From Labilithrix sp. (GTDB lineage Bacteria > Myxococcota_A > Polyangia > Polyangiales > Polyangiaceae): a DNA stretch of 64,000 nt. The notes beneath the pieces were generated by a model. That model was given only the letters and a program-made list of their open reading frames with translations. It was not told the DNA's origin and made no database searches. The DNA lies in NCBI GenBank assembly GCA_019637175.1, contig JAHBWD010000046.1:1-64000 (forward strand), in the 5' to 3' direction. Numbering within the stretch: the stretch's first letter is position 1; every line of letters starts with the position of its first letter. The translations under genes were made by a program, and so were the position numbers. Positions 9,301 through 17,158 of this stretch are shown here, piece by piece.

Positions 9301-11468
9301 AGCACGGGCCCCCAGCGGAACGTGTACGACGAGTCTTTCAGCAAGATCCCCGCGTGGAAGACGCGCCGCCGGTTCGGGCCGATCCCGACGAAGCCTTCGA
9401 CGTTCGGACGATGGATCGCGACCGAGATCGGGCATTCGCGGGCTTGCGCCGTGAGCGCGTCGCGCGCCGCCGACGCGGGCGCCGCGAGCGCCTTCGTGTA
9501 GTCGATCATCCTCGCGTTGCCGCGCAAGAGCGGCCTCAACGCGGGCCCGTGCTCCTCGACGACGACGGGGCGGCCGTCGATCGCCTTGCCCGCGCCTCCT
9601 TTCGCCGTGCAGATCGCGCCCGTCCGCGTGACGTACGCCTCGATCGCGTCGAGCGTGATCGTCGCGCCGTCGGTCGTCGGCCAGACCGAGGCGCGCGCGA
9701 GATCGCCGAGCGCTCGCGCCTCCACCTTGGCGTCGCCGAGCGTCTTCGTCGCGCCGGCCCACGCGGTCATCGCGAGCCTCGCGAGCTCGGGATCGCGAGG
9801 ACCGAGCTGCTCGCCGATCGCGATCGCCGCGATGCGGAGCGCATAGAGGACGGCGTGCGACACGGACTCTGTCCGCTCGACGGCGTCGTAGGAGAGGCGC
9901 GGCTTGATCCCCGACGGCCACGCGAGCGCGACGTCGATGGGCAGGCCGACGCCGGGGAGCTGCACCGTCTCGAGCAGCCGCTCGTCGACGAAGAGCCGCG
10001 CCGTCGCCGAGCGCCGGTAGCCGCTCTCGCGCCGCGCGACCGCGACCTCGCCTTCGAGCCCTGCGAACGGCCCTTCGGTGACGGTGAACGACTCCTTGAG
10101 CAGATACGACGACGACGCGGCGAGGACGGGCCGCGACGCGGGGTGCGCCGCGGCGCGCGCCTTCCGCGCGTGGCCTTCGCGCGCCCTCGCGATGTGCTCG
10201 TTCGCCGAGACGCGCGAAAGCTCGCCGAGCACGGCCTCGACCGCGCGGCCTCGGGTCCAGACGATGTTCTCGACGTACGGCGCGAGCTCGGGGAGCGCCG
10301 TCGGCCCCGTGTACACCATCACCGGTTCATGGAGCGATGCGAGGCTCATCGGGCGGCCCGCCGCGTCCCGAAGGAGCGGCAACTCGAGCAGCGCCGCCTG
10401 CGCGGGCCGCAGCGCCTCGCCTGCGCGCCGCGCGCGCCACGCGCTCGCCGCGACGGCGCCGAGCGCGTCTTCGAGCCCCGCGGGCGCGAGGATCTCGACG
10501 GCGTGGCCGATCCTCGAGACCCTCTCCGGCGCGGCCGCGCCGTCGATCGCGATCGCGCGCATCGCGTCGAGCGCGGCGTCGAGCGCCGCCGGCACCTTCG
10601 CCCTCACGCGGCGAACGAGATCGGCGTCCATACGGACCTCGGATCGAGACGCGTTCGTCGGCAGCTTGCGCGCGTCGACGAGGACGCGCACCGGCAGGGC
10701 GAAGTCGCCGCTCTCCCACACCCCGACTTCGTCGCTCGCCGCGAGCCGGACGCCCATGTCGAGGAAGAGCGTGCGCGGGTGCGCGCCGGGCGGGAAGATC
10801 TCGAGCACGCCGCGCGTGATCGAGGGCTCGTCGAGATCGACGCGCACGACCGGCGCCGGCGCGGGCTCGCGGATCGCGGGCACGCCCTCGACGCGGATCG
10901 CGAGCGGCGCCTCGCGGGTCGCCTCGACGAGGAGCGGGATCTCCCGCGGGGCGTCGCGGCGGAGGGCGCGCGCCAGGACGTCGAGCCCGACGCGCCGGCG
11001 AACGTGGACGCGCGTGCCCATCGTCGGATCGGCGACCTTGGTCTCCTCGATCGCAGGAGCGTCGCTCGCGCTCTCTTCGCGGATGTGACGCGGCTCGAAG
11101 CGCACGCGAGACGCGCGCTCGCCCGCGACGTAGACGTCGACGAAGAGAGGATCGAGCCCGAGCGCCGCGCTCACGCCGATGCCGAGCGCGCGCAGCGCGT
11201 CGCCGTCGGCGACGTCGCTCTCCGGCGCGAGGACGTGATCACGCGCGCGCGAAACCGCGTCGGCCGAGAGCGCGCGGCCGTCGAACGTGAAGATGACGTC
11301 GTCGGCGTCCCAGGTGACGTCGATCGCCGTGGCTCCGAGCGCGACGGCGACGCGCGCGATCTCGGTCGCGTAGAGGTGCAGATCCACGAGCAGGTGCTCG
11401 CGCAGCTTGGCGATCGCCTTGCGCGCGTCGACCTTGATCTTGCCGCGGGCGACGACGCGGTCAGCCAT
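6369..11468 (-). CDS. Giant Hsp90/sacsin-like protein with degenerate GHKL domain
   Basis: 1699 aa, function unknown. The N-terminus resembles an Hsp90-type ATPase fold: a helix at 26-49 in N-box position, DDVIFTFDG (56-64), ALGIGVSAALG (94-104) in the place of the glycine lid, and ARKLPTNASRSEV (266-278), which matches the Hsp90 middle-domain 'LPxNxSRE' signature. The Glu and Asn of a working N-box are missing, so ATP hydrolysis is doubtful. The rest holds repeated short elements: [LW]P-x-G-x-L near 364, 596, 969 and 1175, and beta-rich segments near 471-530, 690-740 and 1275-1331. The tail has VLVNVEHASL (1641-1650). No signal or membrane segment is seen. It overlaps the upstream ATPase gene by 8 bases, implying coupled translation and a shared complex (inference). 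Confidence 0.8.
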   Translation of the reverse strand: MADRVVARGKIKVDARKAIAKLREHLLVDLHLYATEIARVAVALGATAIDVTWDADDVIFTFDGRALSADAVSRARDHVLAPESDVADGDALRALGIGVSAALGLDPLFVDVYVAGERASRVRFEPRHIREESASDAPAIEETKVADPTMGTRVHVRRRVGLDVLARALRRDAPREIPLLVEATREAPLAIRVEGVPAIREPAPAPVVRVDLDEPSITRGVLEIFPPGAHPRTLFLDMGVRLAASDEVGVWESGDFALPVRVLVDARKLPTNASRSEVRMDADLVRRVRAKVPAALDAALDAMRAIAIDGAAAPERVSRIGHAVEILAPAGLEDALGAVAASAWRARRAGEALRPAQAALLELPLLRDAAGRPMSLASLHEPVMVYTGPTALPELAPYVENIVWTRGRAVEAVLGELSRVSANEHIARAREGHARKARAAAHPASRPVLAASSSYLLKESFTVTEGPFAGLEGEVAVARRESGYRRSATARLFVDERLLETVQLPGVGLPIDVALAWPSGIKPRLSYDAVERTESVSHAVLYALRIAAIAIGEQLGPRDPELARLAMTAWAGATKTLGDAKVEARALGDLARASVWPTTDGATITLDAIEAYVTRTGAICTAKGGAGKAIDGRPVVVEEHGPALRPLLRGNARMIDYTKALAAPASAARDALTAQARECPISVAIHRPNVEGFVGIGPNRRRVFHAGILLKDSSYTFRWGPVLVAVDDRAAVPSASYDGAAWTSSLDLAREEDALLELVTSRCESGELDPERVADYLATAKRKLASRSKNAPSSERDWASSMHARLDELPARLLRERLERAKGVVMARAPWAEPAIDPAIPWAKIETPHGSVTVVVARNTVGVPATGAPADVLYRRRPIGTQPITDLPLVSTIDVTHEPHLHEWSGLSESGLRWARATVGAACVELATTIAQGDRFADDEGAMALLTRLFETYPTLASKLTATLRKATWPTVQGGRAPLPRAKKISIGTNAYAPWRGGEDASPFDAPAIHLPKGTLGDQRRRLLIAAGYALTDVSIPIEKLQTLRARGANVPAPRLAGTPAHPLLRAPLAKLGATECEGELELFEGAVAEISRVDARGVAAPFVAPVRPPVRAIFRASDVRVDVIAAELARAASQHLCAMAPRAHELPAFVRDRLRELVCDGIRRGARIEDGDDWPVFPTISGTHLSLAQILEGDLLTITRDPAPWPVQRPGTFFLSESETQALATLVKIDDVTEALRSERLGLERRAAPPLSSLELPPETRARCMAVFAFEVEGVRGEAGVLPPSHAGARGILVHTTMRPLCTIRDGESWPTVAVVDADGIATTVAFDGIAERTDVMRIQRIVRQVIATRAVELLEAPRGALGVIRLRIPFFARREGAARRNPTEKVAPCLGVFWLDASWPEAPSVHVEAEGLVDPFRAPLLPADANTRHRLLPVHGRLYVAAPPDRLEGALDAVFEHVLGRLGPIIHAATRAARPRAAAESLAAYVWDLNLLGARTDQDPIAELARDRPDPILMHVAARRAPALVDRAIGDPPAPPPSMPFESVDLVSAFATVVEEAIAPAAPEEPEEPLRAKVPFFRGLFRRVIAVISPPPEVPAASPLTADLTRALHAMKLTGDPVRLVAEVKRGRPVRYEPDEGRVLVNVEHASLRRLVDHPSRVLFLLVAAVSEINRELVPVTDAEELAVIMDLLRDGSELAG

Positions 11469-13107
11469 CGCGGATCACCGTCGCGAGCAGAGCGTCGACT
11501 TGCTTCTCCGCGAGCGGTCCTTCGGCGAGGAGGATCGCCCGGCACATGAGGTGCGCGGCGATCTTCGCGTCGGTCTTCGCGCGCCGGAGCGCGAGCCGCA
11601 CCATCGCGTCACTTGCGTTCAAGAAGAGCGTCGACGCCGTGCCCCACGGCTGCTCGTGCGCCGGCGCCGGCGCGCCGAGCGCGTCGTCGGCCAGGAAGGG
11701 AGTGACGCGGCAGCGCTCTTCGCTCGCGAGCCCGTGGAAGGAGGCGACGCGCACGCGTCCGATGCTCCGGCCCGCCGCGCGGAGCAGCGTCGCGAGCGCC
11801 TCGAGGAACGTCGCCTGGTTCGGCCGCGTCTTCGCGTCGGCGCGTGCGTACGCGAGCGCGCGCGAGGCCTCGCGGACGGAGTCGCTCCCGAAGATCCTCA
11901 CGAGGAGCGGCGTCAGGGCGGCGTGGCGCACGACGGGTTGACCGCGCGCGGCGAGCGCGACGGTGATGGGGCCGCGGTCGTCCGCCACGAGCACGCGCAC
12001 GGGCGAGGCGCTCCGCACGTCGGCGAGCGCCATGACCCTCGCTCCGTCGACCTCGTCGACGAGCGGCGCGGCCGCCACGAGCGCGGGGCTGCGCGCCCCC
12101 GCGTGGGCGAAGCCCGGCGCGAGCGCGGCGTCGAGGAGCGCCGCATACGACGCGCACGATCCGGTCAAGGCCTCGGTCGCCGCCTGGTCGACGCGGGCGA
12201 GCAGCTCGCGGGCGAGCGCGCCGCGCACGAGCGCGCTGACGCGCCTCAGCACGCGTCGCAGCTCGTCGTCGCGGCGTACGTTGTCGCGGCTCAGCGTGTG
12301 CGAGAGGCGCGGGCTGTCGACCTTGAAGCGGATCCCCTCGAGGTTCGCCTCGACCTCGGTCGTCTCCATCAACGTGAGCCCGCGGTTGTAGAAGCCCGCG
12401 AACGTGGGCGCGCTCTCCGGCAGAGCCGCGCGCGGATCGGCGCCGCACGAGACGACGAGCTGCTCGTCGCCCTCCCTCGCGGACACCGTCACGAGGCCGG
12501 GCACCGAGAACGGCACGTTGATCGTCTCGCCCGCGGCGTCGCCGTCGTCGACGAAGAGCCGGATCGGCACGCGCGCGTGTCGGCACCAGCGCCGGAGCGC
12601 GCTCTTCACGCTCGCGGCGTGGGCGCTGAATTCGTCGTCGCCGAGCGTCTGCACGAGCGTGACGGTCGTTCCGTCGACGGCGCGATGACCCGCGAGCAGC
12701 TCGTACGCGTGATCGCCGAAGAGGCGGACGAGCCACGCTTCGTTTCGGTGACGCGTCTCGACCTCGACGCGATCGGGCGAGAGCGCGAACACGGAGACGA
12801 AACCGATCCCGTATTTTCCGATCTTCGTCGCGTCGTTCTCCTTGGACGACGAGAACAGCGTGAGGAGAGGTCCCTCGATGATCTTGCGGGTCATCCCGCA
12901 GCCGTCGTCGTCGACCGAGGTGCGCACCGCGCCGCGCGGATCGCGCTCGACGCGGATCTCGAGGCGCGTCGCGCCGGCGTCGATCCCGTTCTGGACCAGC
13001 TCGCGGAGGAACGCGTAGCGGTCGGCGAACTGCCGCACCATGTCGTCGACGATGCCCGGGCCGGGAGCGCGGACCGGCGATCCGCCGCGTGCGGTGCGGT
13101 AAGGCAC
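11461..13107 (-). CDS. Hsp90-like GHKL ATPase (sacsin/HtpG type)
   Basis: 548 aa from the GTG at 13107; the alternative ATG at 13041 would give 526 aa. All Hsp90-superfamily ATP-binding motifs are intact: N-box LRELVQNGIDAGA, G1 DDDGCGMTRKII, the TLFSSSK lid helix, G2 GKYGIGFVSV and G3 DGTTVTLVQ. A middle domain follows with FKVDSPRLSHTLSRDNV, matching the Hsp90 signature after the nucleotide domain. The C-terminus (about 330-548) is unassigned. It lacks the HtpG dimerisation region and is cytoplasmic. It is the first gene of a two-gene operon with the 1699-aa pseudo-ATPase. I infer an ATP-driven chaperone or remodelling pair; the family includes HtpG, sacsin-like proteins and conflict-system ATPases, and the sequence alone does not choose between them. 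Confidence 0.85.
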   Translation of the reverse strand: MPYRTARGGSPVRAPGPGIVDDMVRQFADRYAFLRELVQNGIDAGATRLEIRVERDPRGAVRTSVDDDGCGMTRKIIEGPLLTLFSSSKENDATKIGKYGIGFVSVFALSPDRVEVETRHRNEAWLVRLFGDHAYELLAGHRAVDGTTVTLVQTLGDDEFSAHAASVKSALRRWCRHARVPIRLFVDDGDAAGETINVPFSVPGLVTVSAREGDEQLVVSCGADPRAALPESAPTFAGFYNRGLTLMETTEVEANLEGIRFKVDSPRLSHTLSRDNVRRDDELRRVLRRVSALVRGALARELLARVDQAATEALTGSCASYAALLDAALAPGFAHAGARSPALVAAAPLVDEVDGARVMALADVRSASPVRVLVADDRGPITVALAARGQPVVRHAALTPLLVRIFGSDSVREASRALAYARADAKTRPNQATFLEALATLLRAAGRSIGRVRVASFHGLASEERCRVTPFLADDALGAPAPAHEQPWGTASTLFLNASDAMVRLALRRAKTDAKIAAHLMCRAILLAEGPLAEKQVDALLATVIRDG

Positions 13108-13136
13108 GGCACGATGATATATGTTCGGACCCCCGC
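13108..13136. promoter_or_regulatory. AT-rich divergent promoter region
   Basis: An AT-rich island (GATGATATATGTT, 13113-13125) in otherwise GC-rich DNA lies between the divergent Hsp90-like operon and the propeller lipoprotein gene. On the minus strand TATCAT (13119-13114) could be a -10 element giving a nearly leaderless GTG start. On the plus strand TATATG could serve the lipoprotein gene. No good -35 is seen on either strand. Confidence 0.35.
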
Positions 13137-13143
13137 AAGGAGG
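13137..13143 (+). promoter_or_regulatory. Strong ribosome binding site fixing the lipoprotein start
   Basis: AAGGAGG lies seven bases before the ATG at 13151. It places the start there rather than at the in-frame ATG at 13121, and the protein then begins directly with a signal peptide. Confidence 0.8.
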
Positions 13144-13150
13144 CCTCCCC

Positions 13151-14650
13151 ATGCGCCGCAGCTGGCTCGTCTCGTTCTTCATCGTCGCCGCCTCCTCGGT
13201 CGCGTGCACCGCGCTCCTCGGCGACTTCACCGTGGGCAACGGCGAGGGGCCCGGCGGCTGCGACGCGACCCAGAAGACGTGCAGCGGCGCCTGCGTTTCG
13301 AAGGAAGACCCCAACGTGGGGTGCGCGACCGACGGCTGCTCGCCCTGCGCGCCGACGGTCAACGGCGCGCCTGCCTGCAAAGCGGGCGCGTGCTCGTTCA
13401 CGTGCAGCGAGGGCTTCTCCGACTGCGACGGCGATCCGCGCACGGGCTGCGAGGCCAAGACGTCGACGGACGTCTCCAACTGCGGCGCCTGCGGCACCGT
13501 CTGCGGATCGGCCAACACCGACACGCCGACGAAGTGCGTGACGGGAAAGTGCGAGTTCGCGTGCAAGACGGGCTTCGCGCATTGCGGGGCGGAAGCCGAC
13601 ACCGGCTGTGAGACGAACCTCCAGACCAACGCGCTTCACTGCGGCGCGTGCGGCCACTCCTGCCTCGGCGGGGAGTGCGCCGGCGGAAAGTGTCAGCCCT
13701 TCCAGCTCGCCAGCGCGACCCGCCCGAGCGGCGTCGGCGTCGACAATACGCATGTATATTACACGTTCCCTTCGGTCCCGGCGATCCAGCGGGTGCAGCG
13801 TGACGGCAAGTGCACGCCTGCCGCGCCTTGCCCGCAAGACTTCGCCGGCGGCGCCGTCGGCGACCCACTCACGAGCATTCGCGGTCCGTCTGCCGTCGTG
13901 AGCGACGGCAGCTTCGTGTGGTGGACGAACCAGGCGAGCGGCAACCTCGGCCGTCGCGCCGCGGCGCTCCCACCGGGCGCGATCAACAACTTCGGCCCGG
14001 CGCAATCGACGCTGCCCGGCTACATCGTCCTCGGCGGCGGAAAGATCTGGTGGACGAGCGGCTTCGGGAACATCGATCCCGCGCCTCACGTCCGCAAGGC
14101 CGACCTCGACGGATCGAACGTCACGACGGTCGCGAGCTACGCGACGCCGGTCGCCACGTTCGCAGGTTTCGGGCAGATCGCAGCCGACGCGGCCAACATC
14201 TACTGGGCGTCGGAGAAGTCGGGCGTCTTCCACGCTGCCTTCACGGATCCGCCGTGCGTCGAGGGCTCGACCTGCAAGCAATACGGCAGCGTGTCCGGTC
14301 CGTTCGGCATCGCGGTCGACGCGACCTACGTGTACTGGACGGAGCCGGCTTCGGGCACCGTGAAGCGCGCCCCCAAGGCTGGAGGGCAGTCGATCCCGAT
14401 CGCGACCGGCCAAGACAACCCGCGCGGCATCGCCGTGCTCGACACCTTCGTCTACTGGGCCAACACGGGCACCGGCGCGGTCAGCGGCGCTTCGATCCGC
14501 CGCGCGCCGCAGGTCGCCGCCGTCTGCGACGGCGCGGGCTGCGAGCTCGTCGCCCCCGTGCCCGAGCCCGACGCGCTCATCGCCGCCGACGACGGAATCT
14601 ACTGGACCGACAACAGCGTCGCCGGCGGCGTCTACCGCCTCGCGAAGTAG
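13151..14650 (+). CDS. Cys-rich lipoprotein with C-terminal beta-propeller repeats
   Basis: 499 aa. A signal peptide ends in SVAC (Cys19 likely lipidated). Residues ~30-185 are rich in Cys, with repeated SNCGACGTVC / HCGACGHSC units like those of myxobacterial adhesin-type proteins, probably disulfide-bonded. The C-terminal ~310 residues carry at least six repeats of the form 'D-x-x-x-V/I-Y-W-T-x(5-10)-R' (NTHVYYTF, GSFVWWTN, ANIYWASE, TYVYWTEP, TFVYWANT, GIYWTD), a six-bladed NHL/YWTD-like propeller. Likely a surface binding protein; the ligand is unknown. Divergent from the Hsp90-like operon; the next gene ends three bases away on the other strand. Confidence 0.8.
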   Translation: MRRSWLVSFFIVAASSVACTALLGDFTVGNGEGPGGCDATQKTCSGACVSKEDPNVGCATDGCSPCAPTVNGAPACKAGACSFTCSEGFSDCDGDPRTGCEAKTSTDVSNCGACGTVCGSANTDTPTKCVTGKCEFACKTGFAHCGAEADTGCETNLQTNALHCGACGHSCLGGECAGGKCQPFQLASATRPSGVGVDNTHVYYTFPSVPAIQRVQRDGKCTPAAPCPQDFAGGAVGDPLTSIRGPSAVVSDGSFVWWTNQASGNLGRRAAALPPGAINNFGPAQSTLPGYIVLGGGKIWWTSGFGNIDPAPHVRKADLDGSNVTTVASYATPVATFAGFGQIAADAANIYWASEKSGVFHAAFTDPPCVEGSTCKQYGSVSGPFGIAVDATYVYWTEPASGTVKRAPKAGGQSIPIATGQDNPRGIAVLDTFVYWANTGTGAVSGASIRRAPQVAAVCDGAGCELVAPVPEPDALIAADDGIYWTDNSVAGGVYRLAK

Positions 14651-14653
14651 CGA

Positions 14654-15484
14654 TCATCGCGTCCAGCCGATCTCGCGCGCCGTCACCGGCCCGACCGCGA
14701 TCTCGTGGATCCCGTCGGGGACCTTCTCTTCGCTCGGCGACACCGGCCTGTTGCGCGCCATGATCTCGGTGAAGCGCTGAGGGAAGGGCGGCGACCGGTC
14801 GGGCTCGGCGAGCCCTCGGGGCGACAGGGTTCGACCCTGCGCGTCGTACTTGTCGGTCGCGCCGAGCGTGTGCATCAGCTCGTGCGCCGCGACGATGAGC
14901 GGGAGATCCGGCACCTCGGCGTCGAGCTCGACGTCGACGACCGCGATCCTTCCGCCTTGTTCGCTTCGACCTTCGACCAGCGTGCGCTCCGCCTGGCGCG
15001 GCCTTCGGATCGTCACGTAGACGCGCGCGTCGAAGCGGTTCGCGACGACGCCCGCGCGCTCGTCGACGCCGTTCAGCCATTGCGACAGCGCGTACGTGTG
15101 CTTCGCCAGATCGACGGCGCCTTCTCCCGGGGGCGCAGGCGGCGGCGCACCCGCGTCGACGGGGCCCGCGAGGTTGAATCGAAAGGGCCGCGGTGAAGCG
15201 CTCCGGTAGCGCGCGAGCTCGGAGGCCAGTCGATCTTCGAGCGCCGGAACGCGCTCGCGCATGGCGGCGATCGCCGCGTCGTCGATCGGCTCGACGCGCA
15301 CGAGAACGATGGCGACGTAGAGCGTGTGATCCCACTCGTTGCGCGCCGCCCGCATCCGCACGTCGCGCCACGCGTAGAGCAGCACGAGCCCGAGGATCGT
15401 GAGGAGGATCGCGACGCGCACGCGAAAGAACGTCCTCTTCCGCTGCGACTTTTTTTCCTCCGCCGGCGTCACGTCTCTCCTCAT
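14654..15484 (-). CDS. Membrane-anchored metzincin-type zinc metalloprotease
   Basis: 276 aa. A basic N-terminus is followed by one membrane segment (about 24-40, VAILLTILGLVLLYAW), leaving the rest outside the cytoplasm. The zinc site is AAHELMHTLGATDKYD (HExxHxxGxxD, third ligand Asp rather than His). A Met-turn (FTEIMARN) follows about 30 residues later, a metzincin hallmark. The start is the ATG at 15484; upstream extension would overlap the divergent small lipoprotein gene. Substrate unknown. The Asp ligand and 'DKYD' context resemble snapalysin-like or uncharacterised deltaproteobacterial peptidases more than classical matrixins. Confidence 0.8.
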   Translation of the reverse strand: MRRDVTPAEEKKSQRKRTFFRVRVAILLTILGLVLLYAWRDVRMRAARNEWDHTLYVAIVLVRVEPIDDAAIAAMRERVPALEDRLASELARYRSASPRPFRFNLAGPVDAGAPPPAPPGEGAVDLAKHTYALSQWLNGVDERAGVVANRFDARVYVTIRRPRQAERTLVEGRSEQGGRIAVVDVELDAEVPDLPLIVAAHELMHTLGATDKYDAQGRTLSPRGLAEPDRSPPFPQRFTEIMARNRPVSPSEEKVPDGIHEIAVGPVTAREIGWTR

Positions 15485-15584
15485 TCTGAGGCGCAGGGCG
15501 AGGTGTGCAAACGGCGCACAAAAGGGAGCGCGCGGCGATCGTTTGGTTGCCCCGGCTCGGCGACTGATGCTGCCATGATCTTCG

Positions 15585-15956
15585 ATGGGCTCTCTCCGCC
15601 TCGGCGTCGGCCTCTCGTGCCTCGGGCTCGTCCTCGTGACGGCCTGCACGGCCGATCCCGACGCGACGTCGGAGGAGGCGATCGAGGGCGAGCCCGCGCC
15701 GCTGCCCAATCCGCCGCCGCGCTACGCGCACTCGCAGCCGATGCCCGCCGACGCCGGTCCGGCGAACGCGGAGGGCGGGCTCGTCGTCCGCTGCGGAGGA
15801 CGCACGCCTTACGTGTGCCTGCGCGAGGACGGCTCCTTCGTGTGCAGCGAGTGGCCGTGCATTCCGGACTGCTCACGCATCGGCTGCGTCGGCGGTGAGG
15901 TCTGCAAGCCGTGCGAAGCCGGCTTCCGCTGCGTCGCGCCCGGCGATCACTGCTGA
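15585..15956 (+). CDS. Small Cys-rich lipoprotein
   Basis: 123 aa, no recognised domain. The signal peptide ends in VTAC (Cys21). A Pro/Ala-rich spacer (about 35-65) leads to a compact C-terminal domain with ten cysteines in 55 residues (CGGRTPYVC, CSEWPCIPDCSRIGC, CKPCEAGFRC), probably a disulfide-stabilised surface module. The start ATG at 15585 gives a normal n-region (MGSLR). The last 10 bases overlap the 3' end of the convergent 370-aa gene. Confidence 0.7.
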   Translation: MGSLRLGVGLSCLGLVLVTACTADPDATSEEAIEGEPAPLPNPPPRYAHSQPMPADAGPANAEGGLVVRCGGRTPYVCLREDGSFVCSEWPCIPDCSRIGCVGGEVCKPCEAGFRCVAPGDHC

Positions 15957-17059
15957 CGGCTCGACGCGTCCGGCTTCGCGCCGAAGAGACCCGTGACGGC
16001 GCTCGCCCAGATCTCGCGCGTGTCGCCGCCGTCGGGCATCAGCTCGAGGACGTCGTTCTCTGGATCGCCCTCGCTCCGCTCGGCGGGCGCTGCATCGAGG
16101 CGCATCGGCCGCGACGCCGCGGGTTCGGAGGAGAGCTCCGCGACCGGGCGACCGATGACGCGAGCGACGTCGTCGAGCGCGACGACGAGCGGCAGCTCAC
16201 GTCTCGCCGACGCGGCGAAGCTCGCCGCCGCGTTCATCACGTTCGTGAGCGCCGGCGCGAGCTCCATCGACGATCCGCGCATCGCGAAGTCGGGGCTGCC
16301 GAAGCGGACCATGCCGAGGGTCGACAGGTGCGCCGAGCCGTCGTCTTGCCGTAGCACCTGAACGACGATGTGCCTCGGCGCGAACACGGGCTGGCCGAGA
16401 GGCGCCGTGATCACGCGCTGCGCGAACAGCGCCGGGGTCTCGATGCGCCGCACGACCTCGTCGTAGACGAATCCGCTCAGCGCCTCGGCCAACGCGCTCG
16501 TCGCCGCGAACGCGGCGCGCGCCGCGATCTGATCGACGGTCACGGGACCGCGCGCGCGCACGACGACCACGACGGGCTTCTGTCCGATCGACGCGCGCTC
16601 TCGCGGCGTCAGGCCGGGCGCGACCGTGTCGAAGCTCTCTTTGGGAGGAACGATGTACTCGTCGGTCTTCGAGACGTCGATCTCGAAGCGTTCCTTGTCG
16701 GCGACGTGCTTCTTGACCGCGTCGCACGCGGAACCGCAGTGACGCGCCTCGAGGAGCGCGGCGACCGCCTCGGGCGTGGCGACCTTGTGCGCATCCGACT
16801 CGGGCTTGTCGGTGAGGATCACGAGCTCGGCGGTGGCCTCGGGCAGCACGTCGAGGGTCGACGGCGCGGGCGGCTTGCCCGCGTCGGCGGCGCTCCCTTC
16901 GGCGGCGGCGTCGCTGGCCGCGATCGTCGGCTCGCCCTTGGGCAGCGCGAGCCAGACGACGAGCGCGAGGCCGACCACGACGAGACCGAGCGCGCCGAGC
17001 CCGATCTTGTCGGTGACCCCGCGATCGCGATCGCGGTCGTCGATCTTCGTCTTCGCCAT
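15947..17059 (-). CDS. Hypothetical membrane-anchored protein
   Basis: 370 aa, unrecognised. A charged N-terminus (MAKTKIDDRDRDR) precedes one membrane helix (about 20-40, GLGALGLVVVGLALVVWLAL). An Ala/Asp-rich linker leads to a soluble region likely outside the membrane. This region contains the paired cysteines CGSAC (about 109-113), a central beta strand KPVVVVVRARG and a helical stretch QIAARAAFAATSALAEALSG, and looks like a globular alpha/beta domain. No catalytic motif is clear. Transcribed alone, with convergent overlap to the small lipoprotein gene and a divergent start relative to the 254-aa lipoprotein. Confidence 0.7.
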   Translation of the reverse strand: MAKTKIDDRDRDRGVTDKIGLGALGLVVVGLALVVWLALPKGEPTIAASDAAAEGSAADAGKPPAPSTLDVLPEATAELVILTDKPESDAHKVATPEAVAALLEARHCGSACDAVKKHVADKERFEIDVSKTDEYIVPPKESFDTVAPGLTPRERASIGQKPVVVVVRARGPVTVDQIAARAAFAATSALAEALSGFVYDEVVRRIETPALFAQRVITAPLGQPVFAPRHIVVQVLRQDDGSAHLSTLGMVRFGSPDFAMRGSSMELAPALTNVMNAAASFAASARRELPLVVALDDVARVIGRPVAELSSEPAASRPMRLDAAPAERSEGDPENDVLELMPDGGDTREIWASAVTGLFGAKPDASSRQQ

Positions 17060-17158
17060 GCGAGCGACCGCATCGTTTCATGGAACGTCGGTTCAGGGGA
17101 GGATCCGGCGATGGTCGCAGACGTTACGGCCGCGGCGCTCCTCGTGTACGATTCCGTC

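Noticed and set aside
6369..13107. Calling the Hsp90-like pair a defence island
   Set aside because: No nuclease, helicase, methylase, integrase or other defence gene adjoins it; neighbours are a hydrolase and an envelope lipoprotein. A conflict role remains possible but unsupported.
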